64,000 nt of DNA. Source: Aquanectria penicillioides. Its lineage: Eukaryota > Ascomycota > Sordariomycetes > Hypocreales > Nectriaceae. The DNA is taken from the NCBI GenBank assembly GCA_003415625.1, contig PYIU01000001.1, forward strand, positions 6,078,210 to 6,142,209, in the 5' to 3' direction. The position numbers and the translations under genes were made by a program. Below, piece by piece: positions 1 through 13,008 of this stretch. Numbering within the stretch: position 1 is the first letter of the stretch; each line of letters begins with the position of its first letter. The notes beneath the pieces were generated by a model. The model saw nothing but the letters and a program-made list of their open reading frames with translations. It was not told the DNA's origin and searched no databases.

Positions 1-614
1 GATCTCTTCTTGGTGGATCTGACCCAGGATTGTGATCAGCAGTTTTTCCGCAAACAAGTCTAGAGGCACGATCCCGGGAACCCAATCTGATCCGCCGACA
101 GAGCGGCCGGGGTGTGGTAGTGGCAGTGGCAGTGGTGGTGGTGATGGTGATGGCATATGGCATGTGCACGCGGTCAGCACATCCCCGGCTGGACAGGCTT
201 CAATCCCGACGCAGATCCAAGTCCTTGGGTTGAGTTTGTGTGATTGATTGATTGTGTCCGTGTGTATTTGTGGGCTCTGAGAATGGAGTCCTGTACCCAC
301 TAGTGGTGCCTTCATAAGTCGCAGCTGAGCTGATGCATGATGGTGAATGGAGGTTTGGTTATTCGAAGGAGCTGGGCTACCATACCAGCATGCTATCTCT
401 TCCTACTATGTAGCTTCATTTTCGCGAGTAGCGCTGTGAGGGAGACCAAGAGAGCCAGAGTTTATCAGTTCGGTTATGTTTCATTACCAAAGCTTTTGTA
501 TTGCAGCTGGCGTGTATCCCAACCGCGTCGATGTAACGGTATCTGGATTGAAGACGATTGTGGTTAGTGATGGGGGGCATGACTGTGACTGATCAGTGCT
601 GTAGACAGGGAGAC

Positions 615-643
615 ATGAATGAATGAATGAATGAATGAATGAT
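615..643. repeat. (ATGA)n microsatellite
   Basis: About seven tandem ATGA units in non-coding sequence. Confidence 0.9.
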
Positions 644-1316
644 GTGGGTGGTTTGCGTGGGGCCTTTTTCAGTGTCCACGACCAGGCCATGTGTACAAGG
701 TGGAAGAAGTAATGCGACCAGTGACCAGCGACCAGCGGCCAGTTGACATTCTAGTCGGTGGGCGGGCACAAGAAGAAAGATGGGCGCAACAGGGACCACC
801 CCTGGACGTCCCCGAGTTAGCCTTTGGCTCTATCCAGGAGGCAAACCCGCTGGCCCTGGAGTCCTGGACTGCCAAGGCTTGGTTTCCCGTTTTGAATGAG
901 AAAATGTTCATCGTCCGCCCTCCTTGCATTCACCTCACGTCGGTCTTTCTGCTCTTCCCTGTGAATCGCCTAAGCAAGGTTCTGCCGCATTGAGTGGACT
1001 CGTCGCCCCCTGCCACGCGTGATCCGAGCCGTCGAGTTGGCCAGACTCTCCACGCCTGCGCCGTTGCGCATGTGCCTTTTGCCCTGAAGCCGTCCTCTCA
1101 GAAGGTTCACCGGCCAGCACAGGCCAAGGCCAAGGTCGAATTGTGCCCCGTGGAGCTGCTGCTCGCAGTGGAAAGGAGACACGCTCGTATCCATCTCTGC
1201 GGCCTCGCGTGTTTGGGACGGAACTCTCATTCTTTTCCTTTTTTATTATTTACTATTTTATTTCTTTTATTTCCCCTCCCCCTTGATCAAACCCTCACCG
1301 CGATAACTCCCTCCAG

Positions 1317-1358
1317 CCTCTCACCTCCCGCCTCTCACCTCCCGCCTCTCACCTCCCG
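1317..1358. repeat. 14-bp tandem triplicate in promoter
   Basis: Three perfect copies of CCTCTCACCTCCCG, about 270 bp upstream of the start codon of the aspartic-protease-like gene. Confidence 0.9.
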
Positions 1359-1624
1359 CTGCTCTCGACGAACACAACTCGGTTGGCAGGCCATACCGAG
1401 GGCGCTCCCCTCCAGTTCCGAGGGGCTTCATGGGCTGGCAACCGACCGTCGGCCTACTCTCGCCCACCAACCGGCCCTTCAAGGCGCCCCTCGAACCTTG
1501 AACGTCCCGCACCGAGACAATCCCGCGTTGGTCGCTTCATGATTGACAAGCCGCCCAGCCAACGGCGTCCTTGACAACCGGTTTTCGCGGTAATCGCCGT
1601 CAGAACTCAATTCCCATCAACGTC

Positions 1625-4502
1625 ATGCGGCCAACTTCCCTCGTGGCTGGAGCTGCGCTCATCAGCATTGCCCACGCCGACAACCCGTCACCCGTCTCTC
1701 TACAGCCGAGCACATGGCAAGTTCCTCCCGGTCTTCTGTACCGTATCTTGAAAGGCTAACAGCCCGCATAGGAAGGGGATTGACGGGAACTGGTCTACGT
1801 TGGCCTTCTTGCTGGGTTCCGACTCGCAACAGGTTGATGTCCTCGTCAGCACAGCTCTTTCTGAGTTCTGGGCGGTCGGAACAGGAGGGTGTCTACCTAG
1901 TAAGTTATTTGCCCGCCTGTGCAACCTTGCCTCTGTCATCGACACTTGTGATGCACCTACCCGAAGTCTAAAGACACGATAGAGCCCCTTCTGCTATAGA
2001 CTCTCGGTTGCCTCGACATTTACTAATGCAGTTTCCGAATAGAGGAACCTCACTGTAGCGCGGCCCGTGGCGGCATCTTCGACCCCTCTAAATCTAGCCA
2101 CTGGTCACCACTGGGCGCCTGGCAGCTTGGGCTGACATATTTGGGATATGGTGGGAATGGCGACTACGGACAAGACGACATTTCTGCCCACAGTGCCGCC
2201 AGCGATACCTCCTTCTCTATGTCGAATGTGCTGATGGCGACGGTCAACACAACCAACTATCTGAATGGGCTCTTTGGGCTCGGCATAACCCAGGGAAACT
2301 TCGGCGGCAAGGTGGCCGAATCCCCTCTTACCCAAGCCGTGAAAGAATTCGGATGGATTCCGAGCTACAGCTATGGGTATACTGCTGGTGCTCACTACCG
2401 TATGTTTCATTTCTCTCCAGCCTTTGGGCCCCATGACCTTGTGCTTATTTTTTTTCTTTCTTTCAGGAAATACGCCCGTGTCCTTGACTCTTGGCGGCTA
2501 CGACCCATCGCGATTTAGAAACCACAATATTGACTTCACTTTGAACCGAGACGACGGCTTACCCAGAGCCCTTGTCCGTGGCATCGAAGTCACAGTCGAC
2601 GAAGGAAAGAACACGCCTGCCACATGGGATTCAAGACGCACCATGTTGTCCACTTGGAACGCTTCTTTCGATGCCATTATTGATAGCACTACGCCATATC
2701 TCTGGTTGCCGGATACAGTTTGCGACCAGTTTGCCAAAGCATTCAACCTAACATACAACAGCACTTTCGATCTGTACACAGTCAGTGATAGCCAGTACAC
2801 GTCTTTCATTGAAAACAAGTCGTTTTCGTTTACCTTTGTCCTATCGAGCTTTGATAATAATGATAACTTTGGTAATCCGTACGATCTCAACGGGATCGTC
2901 AACATCACGGTACCTGTCAAAGCCTTCACTGGCCTGCTACAGTACCCATTCATGAACCGAACCATTGCATATGGCGACCCGGCAATCCCGTATTTCATGC
3001 TTCGCAGAGCAGGCAACAGCTCAACGTTTATTCTCGGCAGATCCTTCCTTCAGGAGTCATATCTCATCACAAGATACGACGAGATACTATTTTCAATCCA
3101 CCAAGCACAGTTCCCCAACTCATCGATCTCCAACAATAACTTGGTGGCCATTTCGCAGACTGCAAATAGTCCATACCCACCGCCTGCGAAATCAGGTGCG
3201 GGCAGTGGGCTTTCCAAGGCTCAACAAGCAGGCATCGGGGTTGGCGCCGGCGCCTTTGTCGTAGGCTTGATAGCCTTGGCGGCGTGGTTTTGCATCCGAA
3301 ATCGAAAGAAGCGTCGCTATGAGAGGTCTGGGTCTGCGATGGATGAAAACAAGAACTCAGTGACGATTGCTACCCCCAATACTCCAAAAAGCCCGTTCCA
3401 GCGGATACTTTCCAAGTTCACACGGCGCAAAAATCCAACAAAGGCAGCCTTTAGCAGCAAAATGGACGCGCCGAAGCCATCCGAGGCGCCCGATTCCGAG
3501 ATCTATGAGCTTCCGGCCCCTGTGCCGCCTGCGGAGCTTGACGGAGATGACGCAGCGTCATGGAATGGCGATACAGAGCTCGGATCTGACAACTCTCAAC
3601 AAATCAGCGCTTATGAGGTCGCCCGACGAAAAATGGAACAGCAGCTCCAAGGGCCTGTACCGGCTTACTCCCCTCCTACTAACGGTGCCCTGCCTCCTCC
3701 CGAGAAGACGATATACGAGCCTACCCCCCCAAGACGCCCACCTCCAGCCTTGCAACTGTCTGTTACGCCACCCCCGAAATCGCCTGGGGATATAAGCCCC
3801 AACTCGAGCTCAATGCCTTTGTCACTGCCCTCGCCCATCACTCCTCGACACGATCTGAGCGGCCGGATGGCAGACCTTCCCTCTCCTATGACAGTAACAA
3901 TCCCGGTATCTCCATCTCAAAATACGAAGAGTAATTCAGCACCGAGCTCTCCTATCTTAGCACCCTCTTCAAATAGCCAAACTGATGACAGCGATGATTT
4001 ACGGCGAGCCCATTCCAATCGCGAAGCGTCCCTTGCCTCAACACTAGCGAGCGCTGCACCAGCCAGGCAAAGAACCCCGATCGATCCATCTAGGGTTATT
4101 TATTTAGGGCCGTTACCAGGGACTGTCCAGCTACCCCAGTTCCAATCTCGGACGGCACAGGAGTCGAGGAACCGGAGCAACTCTGAGGACGTTTCGGGTG
4201 GACAAGATACATATGACACTCTAGGAAGCAATTTCACGGTGGAAGAAGAGCAGCGGATGGAAGCGCAACTGAGGTTATCCCAGAACCCTCGCCAAGGTTT
4301 CTCAGATCACATCAGGCCTGGCCAACAACGTCGGGCCCGCCCAGAAGACATTTTTACAGGGTTAGTCTCGTCTCAAGATCGCCCACATGAGACGCCTCAT
4401 CCAGACACGGCTCGGAGCCAGGAGCGAATCGACTCGGGAACAGAGCTAGTTCACGTTCCGCAAATGGCAGAGAGACGCTACAGTTGGGAAGATGAGCGCT
4501 GA
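1625..4502 (+). CDS. Membrane-anchored pepsin-like (A1 family) protein, probably catalytically dead
   Basis: Four exons: 1625-1716, 1772-1899, 2043-2399, 2467-4502, giving 870 aa in one frame. The N-terminus (MRPTSLVAGAALISIAHA) is a signal peptide. A pepsin-fold lumenal/extracellular region follows, then a hydrophobic segment at about residues 447-470 (GVGAGAFVVGLIALAAWFCI), a basic stop-transfer (RNRKKRR) and a roughly 400-residue Pro/Ser-rich cytoplasmic tail. The second active-site Asp is kept (IIDSTTPYLWLP, D265), but the first DTG motif reads VLVSTALSEFW, with Ser57 where Asp is expected. I infer a binding or sensing role rather than proteolysis. The first intron is GC-AG (GCAAGT donor): only that junction gives the reading STWKGIDGNW. 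Similar degenerate A1 proteins with long tails occur in filamentous fungi; ligand and function are not evident. Confidence 0.85.
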
Positions 4503-5143
4503 TCTGATATATATCACCCTTTCCTACTCATTTACCACATCACTCACATAAAATCACGCGGAGAATTGTCTCCATTACATATACATCTCATGTCTTTATA
4601 TATACCCACGGAATAAGGAGTAACGGCATGGCTAGTGGGAAATTTCAGAATTCATAGCGAGGCATTGGTTTCTTGGGTACAGTTATTGTTGGGATATTCC
4701 AGCGGGTATGGGAACCTCACGACATGTATTTTTTTTTGTTCCTACACCATTTTTACTTTGTTCAGAATGAGTCGCAGACAGCCTATAACATAACACCTTA
4801 GCGTGTTACTCTGTTCAAATTCGAAAAGCAATATAGAAGAATATTTATCATCTTTCAGGTCCAAGTTCACAGTCATGCTATGGCCCAGTCGGGAAATGGA
4901 ATTCTTTCGAAGGGACGTGCTTGCGCCTTCAGTTCTGAGTGCTCGAATAGAATTGAGGGCACAGGCATAGTTTCATAACGAGTTGACTTGCAAACAATCA
5001 ATGATCAGATTCAGGAATCGTTGTGACATTCTCTATCGAGGATATATGTTTGGGTTTTTTTTTTCTTTCCCATTATTTCGCCTAGATCTATGGGTCTATT
5101 GATATCACAGATATCCTATCGCTCCTACACCCGTAGGCAGTTC
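4503..5143. other. Convergent 3' flank, no gene seen
   Basis: AT-rich sequence between two converging genes (the protease-like protein on + and TAH18 on -). It presumably holds both 3' UTRs. No coding or RNA signature seen. Confidence 0.6.
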
Positions 5144-7143
5144 TTACCAAATCTCCTGCCACCAAGTCAACGAGGACAAGGCCTTCTTCCGTGCCTCTTG
5201 ATCTTCGCCCCGTTCTGTAAAGGGGTCAAACACGGCTCGCTTCGCCGCATCGGCCATCTTGGTTGACCCGCCGCAGACGGAAAAGATGGCGTCTTGGAGA
5301 ATCAAGCCCTCGAGGCGCTCGACCTCTTGCCGCAACAGATCTTGCACATAGATCTTGTTGCGCTGGTCGCGTGAGAAGGCCAAGAAGACACTCAAGTTTC
5401 CCTCCTGCACTGCTTCGTCCCACTCGTCATGGAAGAAGTAGTCGGCGTCGCGGTTTCGGTTGCCAAAGAAGAGAAGCGTCGGGGCCGGGGAGGGGTGAGT
5501 TCGACGCTCCTGAATCAAGGCCCGGATGGGCGCGAGGCCGGTACCAGTGGCGATGGCAACCAGGGGACGACGAGCGTTCTGAGCACCATGAATCGGGGTG
5601 AGGACAGGCTTGTGAGTGACGCAGAGGGTGGACGCCGGTGGAAGTTTGTCAAGGTAGCGAGAGCAAAGGCCCTGGCGGGGCTTTCGGAGAATTGTTTGAT
5701 ACTTGACGAGTGCGATAAGGAGCTCGATCCGAGTAACCCCTTGCTCGGACGGGTGGTTCAGCGCTTCGCCGCCGTTTGCGATGCTAAAGTCTCGACCACG
5801 AATCAGGGGAAAGATATCCAGTACCCGCTCGGCGGGTAGCTTGACAGAGTGGAATTCTTCAAGAACTTCTAGTATCGACCGCCTGGGTCGTGTTGCATAG
5901 TCAAAATACTCATCGAGGTACTCTGTTTTGGTAAACTCGAGGAGCCGTTCCTTATGATCAGGGTTCGTGGAGAAGTAGGACATGCTCTTCAGGAATGAGC
6001 GCCTAGGAATAGAAGTAATGTCGACATTGTTGATTAGGAGCTCCCTCAGAGTACACTTCTGGCTTGTGAATAGATTCTGGGGGAGGGAATCGCAGGCGGA
6101 GAGGTCGAGCGGGTTGTCGGCGACATCATCCCATTCCATGAGGGATATGAGTTTCTGGGCGTCCTCGGGAAAGTTCTTTGGATATATGGTAAGACAATCC
6201 CCGGGGTTACATCGAAGCTTCTGGCCCTGTTTGCCAGCTATGTCGAATGAAACAAGACGAACATCCTGCCAGTGAGATTCAGGTGTAAGTCTGACGTTTC
6301 CTGCCAAAGTAGCGGTCCATCCACCTGGAATAGGAAGTAGCTGGTCAGGTGGGGGTCCTGAAAGGATGGGCTGAGTGCATTCATCTACGGATGGCGTATT
6401 CAAGAGAGGGTTCTTCAACGACCATCGTGGGGGAAGAATGACATCGTCCGGGATCGGTTCCAAGCCATTCGGAGGGGGGTGGTGTTGCAAGAAGTGGTTG
6501 TAGAGGCCTTCGGCCCAACGGACAAAGCTTCCATCAATCCTTCATGATATGGTTAGGAGACATAATGTACATGGAAATGTTCATGCAAATCGCACTCACC
6601 CGTCAGGGAATTGTTCATCTGCTTCGAAGCCATCGATGAAGGTGGTGGCACCCAGTTGATCAAGACGCCTGTTCAGCTTTCGAGCCGCCCAGTTGAACCT
6701 AGAAGAGTCAACTCTGGCTATATTACGTGAGCAGTGTATTTAATTAGAGATTCATACTTGAGATAGGTACTGTCGCCTAGCCCAAAGGTGGTATACTTGA
6801 CAGTGGATAGACAACCCGGTGGCAGTTTCTTGCGCAACAGTCTCTTCCAGAATACAAGAGAATTGTGCGGCATATCGCCCTGGCCAGTCGTGGATATCAC
6901 GAAGATGACAAAGGAATGTTGCAAGAGGACATTCTAGGTCTGAGCATCAGTGCCCAGGGTCTTTTGGATTATTGCAGAGTTAGGATGAGGCGAAACACGT
7001 ACTAGGTCAACGGCATCCAGCTCGTGGACATGGCTGCTGAAACGAAGTCTCTGGCAAATGCGACCGAGCTCTTCGGCCATATCCTGGGCGTTGCCCGTCT
7101 CGGAGCCGTAGAGGATCAGCACCGTCCTATCCTGGACAGCCAT
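5144..7143 (-). CDS. TAH18: NADPH-dependent diflavin oxidoreductase Tah18 (NDOR1 family)
   Basis: Transfers electrons from NADPH through FAD and FMN to the Dre2/anamorsin Fe-S protein, the first step of cytosolic iron-sulfur assembly. Exons in transcript order: 7143-7003, 6933-6758, 6698-6600, 6539-5144; 603 aa, the usual family length. The FMN-binding flavodoxin domain starts at once (YGSETGNAQ at residues 12-20; STTGQGDMP; GLGDSTYLKFNW across the exon 2/3 junction). The FAD-binding part includes RGRDFSIANGG. The NADPH-binding part has IATGTGLAPIRALIQER and FFGNRNRDADYF and ends in an aromatic EIW. The start at 7143 is chosen because the flavodoxin strand begins a few residues later; an in-frame upstream ATG at 7218 would only add a non-conserved extension. 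Confidence 0.95.
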
Positions 7144-7631
7144 TTCAGAGCAGTATCGATTGATGATCAAAACGTCAAGAGAGTTGGACCAGGGTCCGCA
7201 CTCGCAAGTGACACCCAAAAAAGTCTCAGTGAGGCGTTAGGTCTCGATTAGCGCCGTTTAGTGGTCCTGGGTGGCGAAGGCCGAAGCCCCAAATTGTGGA
7301 CAGTGGCAGGTGGCGGAGCGCGAATGGCGGGGAGCCAAAGTCTGAGTCGGATTGGATCTTATCAATCTTGGAGACGCAGCACCGCATATGTACGGCGATG
7401 CGCAAACGTCGGTCTCCAACTCGCTCACTTGTGTGTTTGGGGCAAAACCAAGCTCTGTTCAGGTACCAGGTGGCGGAGGACTTATCATGACCACCGAGTG
7501 GCGCTCGCCTTGGGCGGCACTGATGCGCGGCAAACCCCGAGGTGCGTCTACCATTATGCGCGTGCCCCAACATGTCAACAGTCCTTCCCAAGCCCCGACC
7601 GCGGAGTTTCGCCAACGGCTACGTATGTGAA

Positions 7632-7678
7632 AGTATGTAAGTAAGTAGGCAAATAAGTAAGTATGCATGTATGTATGT
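7632..7678. repeat. Imperfect GTAA/GTAT microsatellite
   Basis: Tetranucleotide units GTAA and GTAT/GCAT repeated with interruptions in non-coding DNA. Confidence 0.8.
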
Positions 7679-9571
7679 CAGATCAAGCACTCCATCGGAT
7701 ATGATAGGTAGCCGGCTAGCTGGGAATTCCGCCTCCCAGAGCTTCGAACCAACGAACCCCAACCCACATCGAAGCTCTGGTTTGCTGGTCAACGCCACTA
7801 GGAGCTGTCTGGGCTTTGTGTGGCCGGGGCTGTACTGGTAGGACTCCGTGCCAGCAGGGGCTTTGAGTGCACTGACATCGAGACTGACAAGGGAGAGTTC
7901 TAGAAGGTTTTCTGGTGGAGCAGAGCTGTGGTTTGCGGGACCTTGATGCTTGTCGGCTGCTCTTCCGGAGGGCAGATTCATTGGTGGGAAGCACCACGAT
8001 TGTGTTCGATTAGTGCGCCCTGCCGTTTCGAGGGGGAGTGAACCCCTTTCTCAATATTACAAAGATACGAACTAATAAAAGAGGTTCAGACGGCCGAAGA
8101 AAGCGGTGGACAATCCTGGGGATGGATGGATGCCCATGCCATTAACAGTCCCGTTCTCTTCCCCCGGGGAAAAAAAATTTATGACCTTGTCAGGGGTGTT
8201 GGTGCTGATGCTGTCTGCCGGAGATTTCAGCAGGCAGGAAATTGTCCAGGGCGAGGAGCAATTTCGGGCGTTCAAGCGCCTAAGCAGGGCTTTCGTCAAA
8301 AGCTTTGTAAGTTACTATGAATCAATAGTCATGCTCATGGGCCATGGCATTGCCTAAATTAACAACAAAGTATCTAACCGAGAGTGATGGAAAGCGTCAT
8401 TGTCGTGTCTCTCGCTAGGTGCCCAGACACTTGACTCATCCGGGGACAAAGATAGTGGGACTGTGATAGGCACCACATGAAGGTGAGCTCGCTGCCCTGG
8501 CCCGTGGCCATCTGTCGGTGTCGTGTAATGAAGAGGCTTCACGACGACAACAACAACAAGCAAGCATTGCAGGGGCGGCCTGGGTGATTGCGGGCAAGCC
8601 GATCGATCGAGCAAGAGGAGGTGCTGGCCAGCGCCCAAGGGGGGTTGGTCAATAATGCTGCTGACATCCCAGCCCCTAGGTCCGAGATGGACAATGCGAA
8701 AGAATGCCGAGAGCACTTGGGATGAAAAGGAAAAGCAAACAGTACGCCCATTACCCCAGATGCAAGTTCCTCGCGGATATTAGATAGTTCACTCCGCCAA
8801 GCAGCCCAATGCACCTCATTACCGATGCTAATAAATGTCGTGATTCTATCAGTGGCACACGCCGCCACACGCACCTTGGATTTCGACTTCACGCCCCCTC
8901 CCCAAAGTCAGTTGGTACGTACCGGCCTAATCGGTGTGTTGAGTTGGGGACCTTAGGAATTCATTCCCAATCTAATAAACCGACAGAATGGGCTGAAAAA
9001 GCAAACCCCAGCTCCAGCCATCACCACTGGGGGAAAAAAAAAGTGTAAATCTCTCTGTCAAAGGGTACAGAAGGCTGCCTGAGCCTTACCGCCTCCCCAT
9101 TTTGTGGGCACTTACAGAAGGTACCGAGTACAGAGGCAGGTATGACGTGCCTTCCCCAGCCAATATCGAGAGACCTTTCGCCTGATCGCTCAACCGCGCA
9201 ACGGGGGCGGGCAGGTGCGAGTGGACGCAGCTTGGGGCACACACGCATTTGCATTGCTCATGAATGCCTTACACACCGATCCGTAGCGAACAAACAGGCA
9301 CACGCGCACAGCCGGCCCGCACACCCACACTTCTGACTTCAGGCCCTAATACCTACATGAACTGCGAAATTCCACAGCCAACGTAGATCGGCTCTGCGCA
9401 AAGCGACCGTGAGCACTCTTGCCTTCATTCGCATGCGTGCATCCAACGTCGCGGATGCGCCTCCCCTGTTCAAGCGAGAGCGCCTCCCTTACCTAGACTT
9501 GCCTTCATTAAGCCTGTGCGTCCCGGATTTCAGCACAGGGCAGACACTGTGGAAAGCACCAGCAAGCTCCC

Positions 9572-9596
9572 CCCAGCCCAGCCCAGCCCAGCCCAG
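9572..9596. repeat. (CCCAG)5 tandem repeat
   Basis: Five perfect CCCAG units, about 590 bp upstream of the RRM-protein start codon. Confidence 0.9.
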
Positions 9597-10183
9597 CCCC
9601 GACACGGCAGGACCAAGCAACGGGAGAATCCACAAAGCTCCTGGGAGCTCAGATAAGTACCCTGTACCCCTTATTGTGAGTGGTGATACTAGTCACGCCC
9701 TTCATCCCTGTATGATCAGCCTTGTACAGCTCGTGTATCGTCGACTTTATCTCTTCCAACCGTTGCGCCTGCCTTGCCCCTTAGCCCTGGCCACTTTCCC
9801 ACTTTCTCACACCTTAGGTACACAGTTGCACACATTCACGCCCCCTGACCGACCACGCCAGACACACGCCCCTTCCCTCCCTCCCCCCCAAAGCCAAAGG
9901 CGAAAAAAATATTTCAGATTCGCGCGACTCCTGTCCCTCTCCCTTTCTCCTCTCCATCACAACCTCCAGTCACTTGTGTCTCCGCGCAACGCACCGTCGT
10001 CTGTCTAATCCCAACCTGTTTCTAGGGCACGAAGCTACCCTGATTAAACTCCTCCTTATTGCACCAGAGTTCAACTTGACGAACTTGCATCCCTCGCCAT
10101 CGAACGTTCCTCCACAAAGGTCCAAGTTCGAAACGTCATACTCAACCTAAACACCATCTCCATCATCCACGCCAACCGCCACC

Positions 10184-11800
10184 ATGTCTGCCGCCAACAC
10201 CAACACCAACCTGGATGCTGCCGTTAATGACGTCGCAAACACTCTGAGCAATACCTCCATCAGCAAGCCTGCCGATGACAAGACGGCCGCCAACGAGGCC
10301 GCCTCGGCCAGCGCTGCTGAGGGCCGCCGTCTTTACATCGGTAACCTGGCCTATGCGACAACTGAGGGGGAGTTGAAGGACTTCTTCAAGAGCTATCTTG
10401 TGTAAGTGCTCATCTCAACTCAATATCTTCTACTTTCCTTGGTTCCTTTGGAGATGTCTCTATTTCCATGCCACTTTGGTGTTGCTTGCTGGAGACACGT
10501 GTCTTAACTCCGCCGTTATGCTCGTGGCTATCGACAATGCATCCCAGGAAATATCACCATAGCCAGCCAAAAGGGGACCATGCAGCATTATGAAAGCTTT
10601 CCTGGATCGACTACGTGGTTTTTATCCAGGTTTCATTTTGTCGCGCATAGTGTGCCTATGTTGCGCTTGTCTCCCCTACCATGCACTCATTTTCCAAAAC
10701 ACCATGACCGTCACGGTAGCGACTGTTTACTGACCGCATTTTCTTCATAGTGAGTCTGTCTCGATCCCAAAGAACCCTCGCACCGACCGCCCTGTCGGCT
10801 ACGCCTTTGTCGACCTTTCCACTCCCACTGAGGCTGAGCGCGCCATCGAGGAGCTCTCCGGCAAGGAGATTCTTGAGCGCAAGGTCTCTGTGCAGCTCGC
10901 TCGCAAGCCTGAGCCTGCTGGTGAGAAGACTGAGGGTGTTAACGGTGAGGGTTCTGGTGCGGAGGGCTCCCGCCGCCGACCTTCTGGCCGAGGCCGTGGT
11001 CGTGGCCGTGGCCGTGGTGGCCGTGCTGGTCGCGGCGGACGTGCTGTGAGTCACATGCCGTTGACATCAATCCTAAACCAAGACTGACAAAATATAGGAG
11101 GGTACTACTGAGAAGAAGGAGGGCGAAACCGCCGAGGCCGCTGTTGCTGCTCCCGCTGAGCCTGCTGTCGCTCCCGCTGCTCCAGCCACTTCTGAGGTTC
11201 AACCTTTGACAGACATCACGAACAAGAGCAACACTGACGAGACCACGAAGACCCCTAAGACTCAGGCTCGCCCCCAGCGTGAGCGCCGTGAGCGTGGTCC
11301 TCCCGCCGACGGAATTCCTTCCAAGACCAAGGTCATGGTCGCCAACCTCCCTTATGACCTGACCGAGGAGAAGGTGCGTAGCCTCTGAGTTTTTCCATCA
11401 GGATTATTGCTAACATACAAAACAGCTCATTGAGCTCTTCAAGCCTTATGAGCCCTCTTCCGCCAAGATCGCCCTCCGACCTATTCCTCGATTTATGATC
11501 AAGAAGCTTCAGGCTCGGGGCGAGGCTCGCAAGGGTCGTGGCTTCGGCTTCGTCACTCTTGCTTCTGAGGAGCTGCAGCAGAAGGCTGTTTCTGAGATGA
11601 ACGGCAAGGAGATTGAGGGCCGTGAGATCGCCGTCAAGGTGGCCATCGACAGCCCCGACAAGACGGACGAGGAGGCCAACCACCCCGAGGGCGAGACCAC
11701 CAACGGCCAGCACGAGGACGCCCCTGCCCCCGCAGCTGAGGCCACCGAGGCCCCTGCTGCAGCTGCCGCTACTGCTCCCGCCACTACCACTGCCGCCTAG
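10184..11800 (+). CDS. RNA-binding protein with two RRM domains and an RG-rich linker
   Basis: Exons 10184-10401, 10751-11045, 11098-11373, 11426-11800; 387 aa. RRM1 at about residues 49-125 has RNP2 LYIGNL and RNP1-like VGYAFVDL. An Arg/Gly-rich segment lies at about 151-171. RRM2 at about 248-343 has VMVANL and KGRGFGFVTL. The tail is Ala/Pro/Thr-rich and acidic. The ATG sits in a good fungal context (CCACCATG). The composition suggests a nucleocytoplasmic mRNA-binding protein with an RG linker open to arginine methylation (inference). The long first intron (349 nt) and CT-rich leader fit strong expression. I do not assign a specific yeast orthologue. Confidence 0.93.
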
Positions 11801-13008
11801 TTAACCAGGTCGGCAAGTTTCAGCGGCGTGGAAATAATCCGGCCTCGATGAACAATTTTACGATATGGCATGCGATTTCGACGATTTCTCTTACGGTAGA
11901 TTCTTGCTACACGAACAAAGAAAAGCAAGGGCGTTGCACCTCGCCTGGGTCCATGGAGACGTAACCAGCAGTTGTTGGAGCATCTTTTAGATCTGGGATG
12001 GTGTTTATTAACAGCCTTTTTACTTTTTTTTTTTCTCTCCTAACATAATATCTCCATAATCGGAACCCAAAAACTCGCAAAGCCCCTTTCCTCTCTGTAT
12101 TTGTATCTTCCCTTTTCTCCATCACCCTTCTGCTGGGTTGTACAATAGCTTAAGCTGGAGGCGGCTGGGGAAGAGAAAAGCTTGGCGCAAATCATTAAAC
12201 TGGGCGGTTTTGAAGCAAGTAGTCGTCTACAGGCTGTTATAATGTGATGATGTGATTGAAATGGCGCTTTTCATTGACTTTTCCCTTTTTTTCCCCCTTG
12301 CTTGGTGAACTGTGAGCGTGTCAAAGATTCAAGCATAGTTGGTCATTGAAAGGACGCGACGTCCGATGATTCCGCATGTCGTTCGCACACTTTCCTATAC
12401 CGACCTTTCTGGCGCTTGTTGGAAGCCATGTCTTGTGTGTCCTGACCAAAACTGGTGGAAGACAGGAAACACTGTCTCCACATAGATAGGTAGCCAAGCC
12501 AAATCGCCCCTGTTAAAGTGCTTACGGGGAAAATACGAGACAGAGGGGCCGCCATGGCTGAAAGAGCCACCATCTATAGTTTGAATAAATGTCGAGGGAG
12601 ACGAAACAAGACAGAATGGAGCATTGCAGAGCATCGGTATTTGATCACGTGAAATCGGTCCGTTACCGTCCGTTCTGGAACGGTGCCACAGCAGAAACTG
12701 TCGTTGGCTGGGCTGGATTTGGGCTCCAGGCGCTGGGCCCTCAGCGCTGTTACTGGGCTCACATGGTTCTGGCCCAGGCTCTAACTTACCTACCTACCTA
12801 TACGTGGGATTGCCCCCATCGCCCCGCCGACCCCTTACCACGGTCCAGAGCACAGGGCATGGGGGGGGGGCGAGTCGTCGACTTTAGTTAGACGCCCATC
12901 TCCCTGCACATCGTTTCGCTCGCTCCAACACCAAGCTGGGCATCTGCTGCACAACATCGCCCAAGAAAACCACATTTGTCGAGCCTCGATCGCATCAGTC
13001 ACGTCGCC
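11801..13008. other. Intergenic region, no gene seen
   Basis: 3' UTR of the RRM gene and promoter of the ArfGAP gene. It contains a run of ten G at 12861-12870 and ACCT repeats near 12785-12805. No coding or RNA gene recognised. Confidence 0.6.

Larger units (their letters stand above)
1..1624. other. 5' intergenic region, no gene seen
   Basis: Only short frames without recognisable protein features are present. A tetranucleotide tract lies near 615-643 and a 14-bp triplicate at 1317-1358. The last 400 bases are pyrimidine-rich, as expected for the promoter and leader of the aspartic-protease-like gene that follows. Confidence 0.6.
7144..10183. other. Long intergenic region, no gene seen
   Basis: Three kilobases between the divergent TAH18 and RRM-protein genes. 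Only simple repeats (7632-7678 and 9572-9596) and a strongly pyrimidine-rich stretch before the RRM gene (about 9840-10180), typical of a highly expressed fungal promoter/leader. The open frames here have low-complexity Pro/Ser/Leu composition and no recognisable family features. Confidence 0.6.

Noticed and set aside
9409..10008. 199-codon Pro/Ser/Leu-rich plus-strand frame
   Set aside because: Pyrimidine-rich promoter/leader DNA upstream of the RRM gene; low-complexity composition and no splice or family signal.
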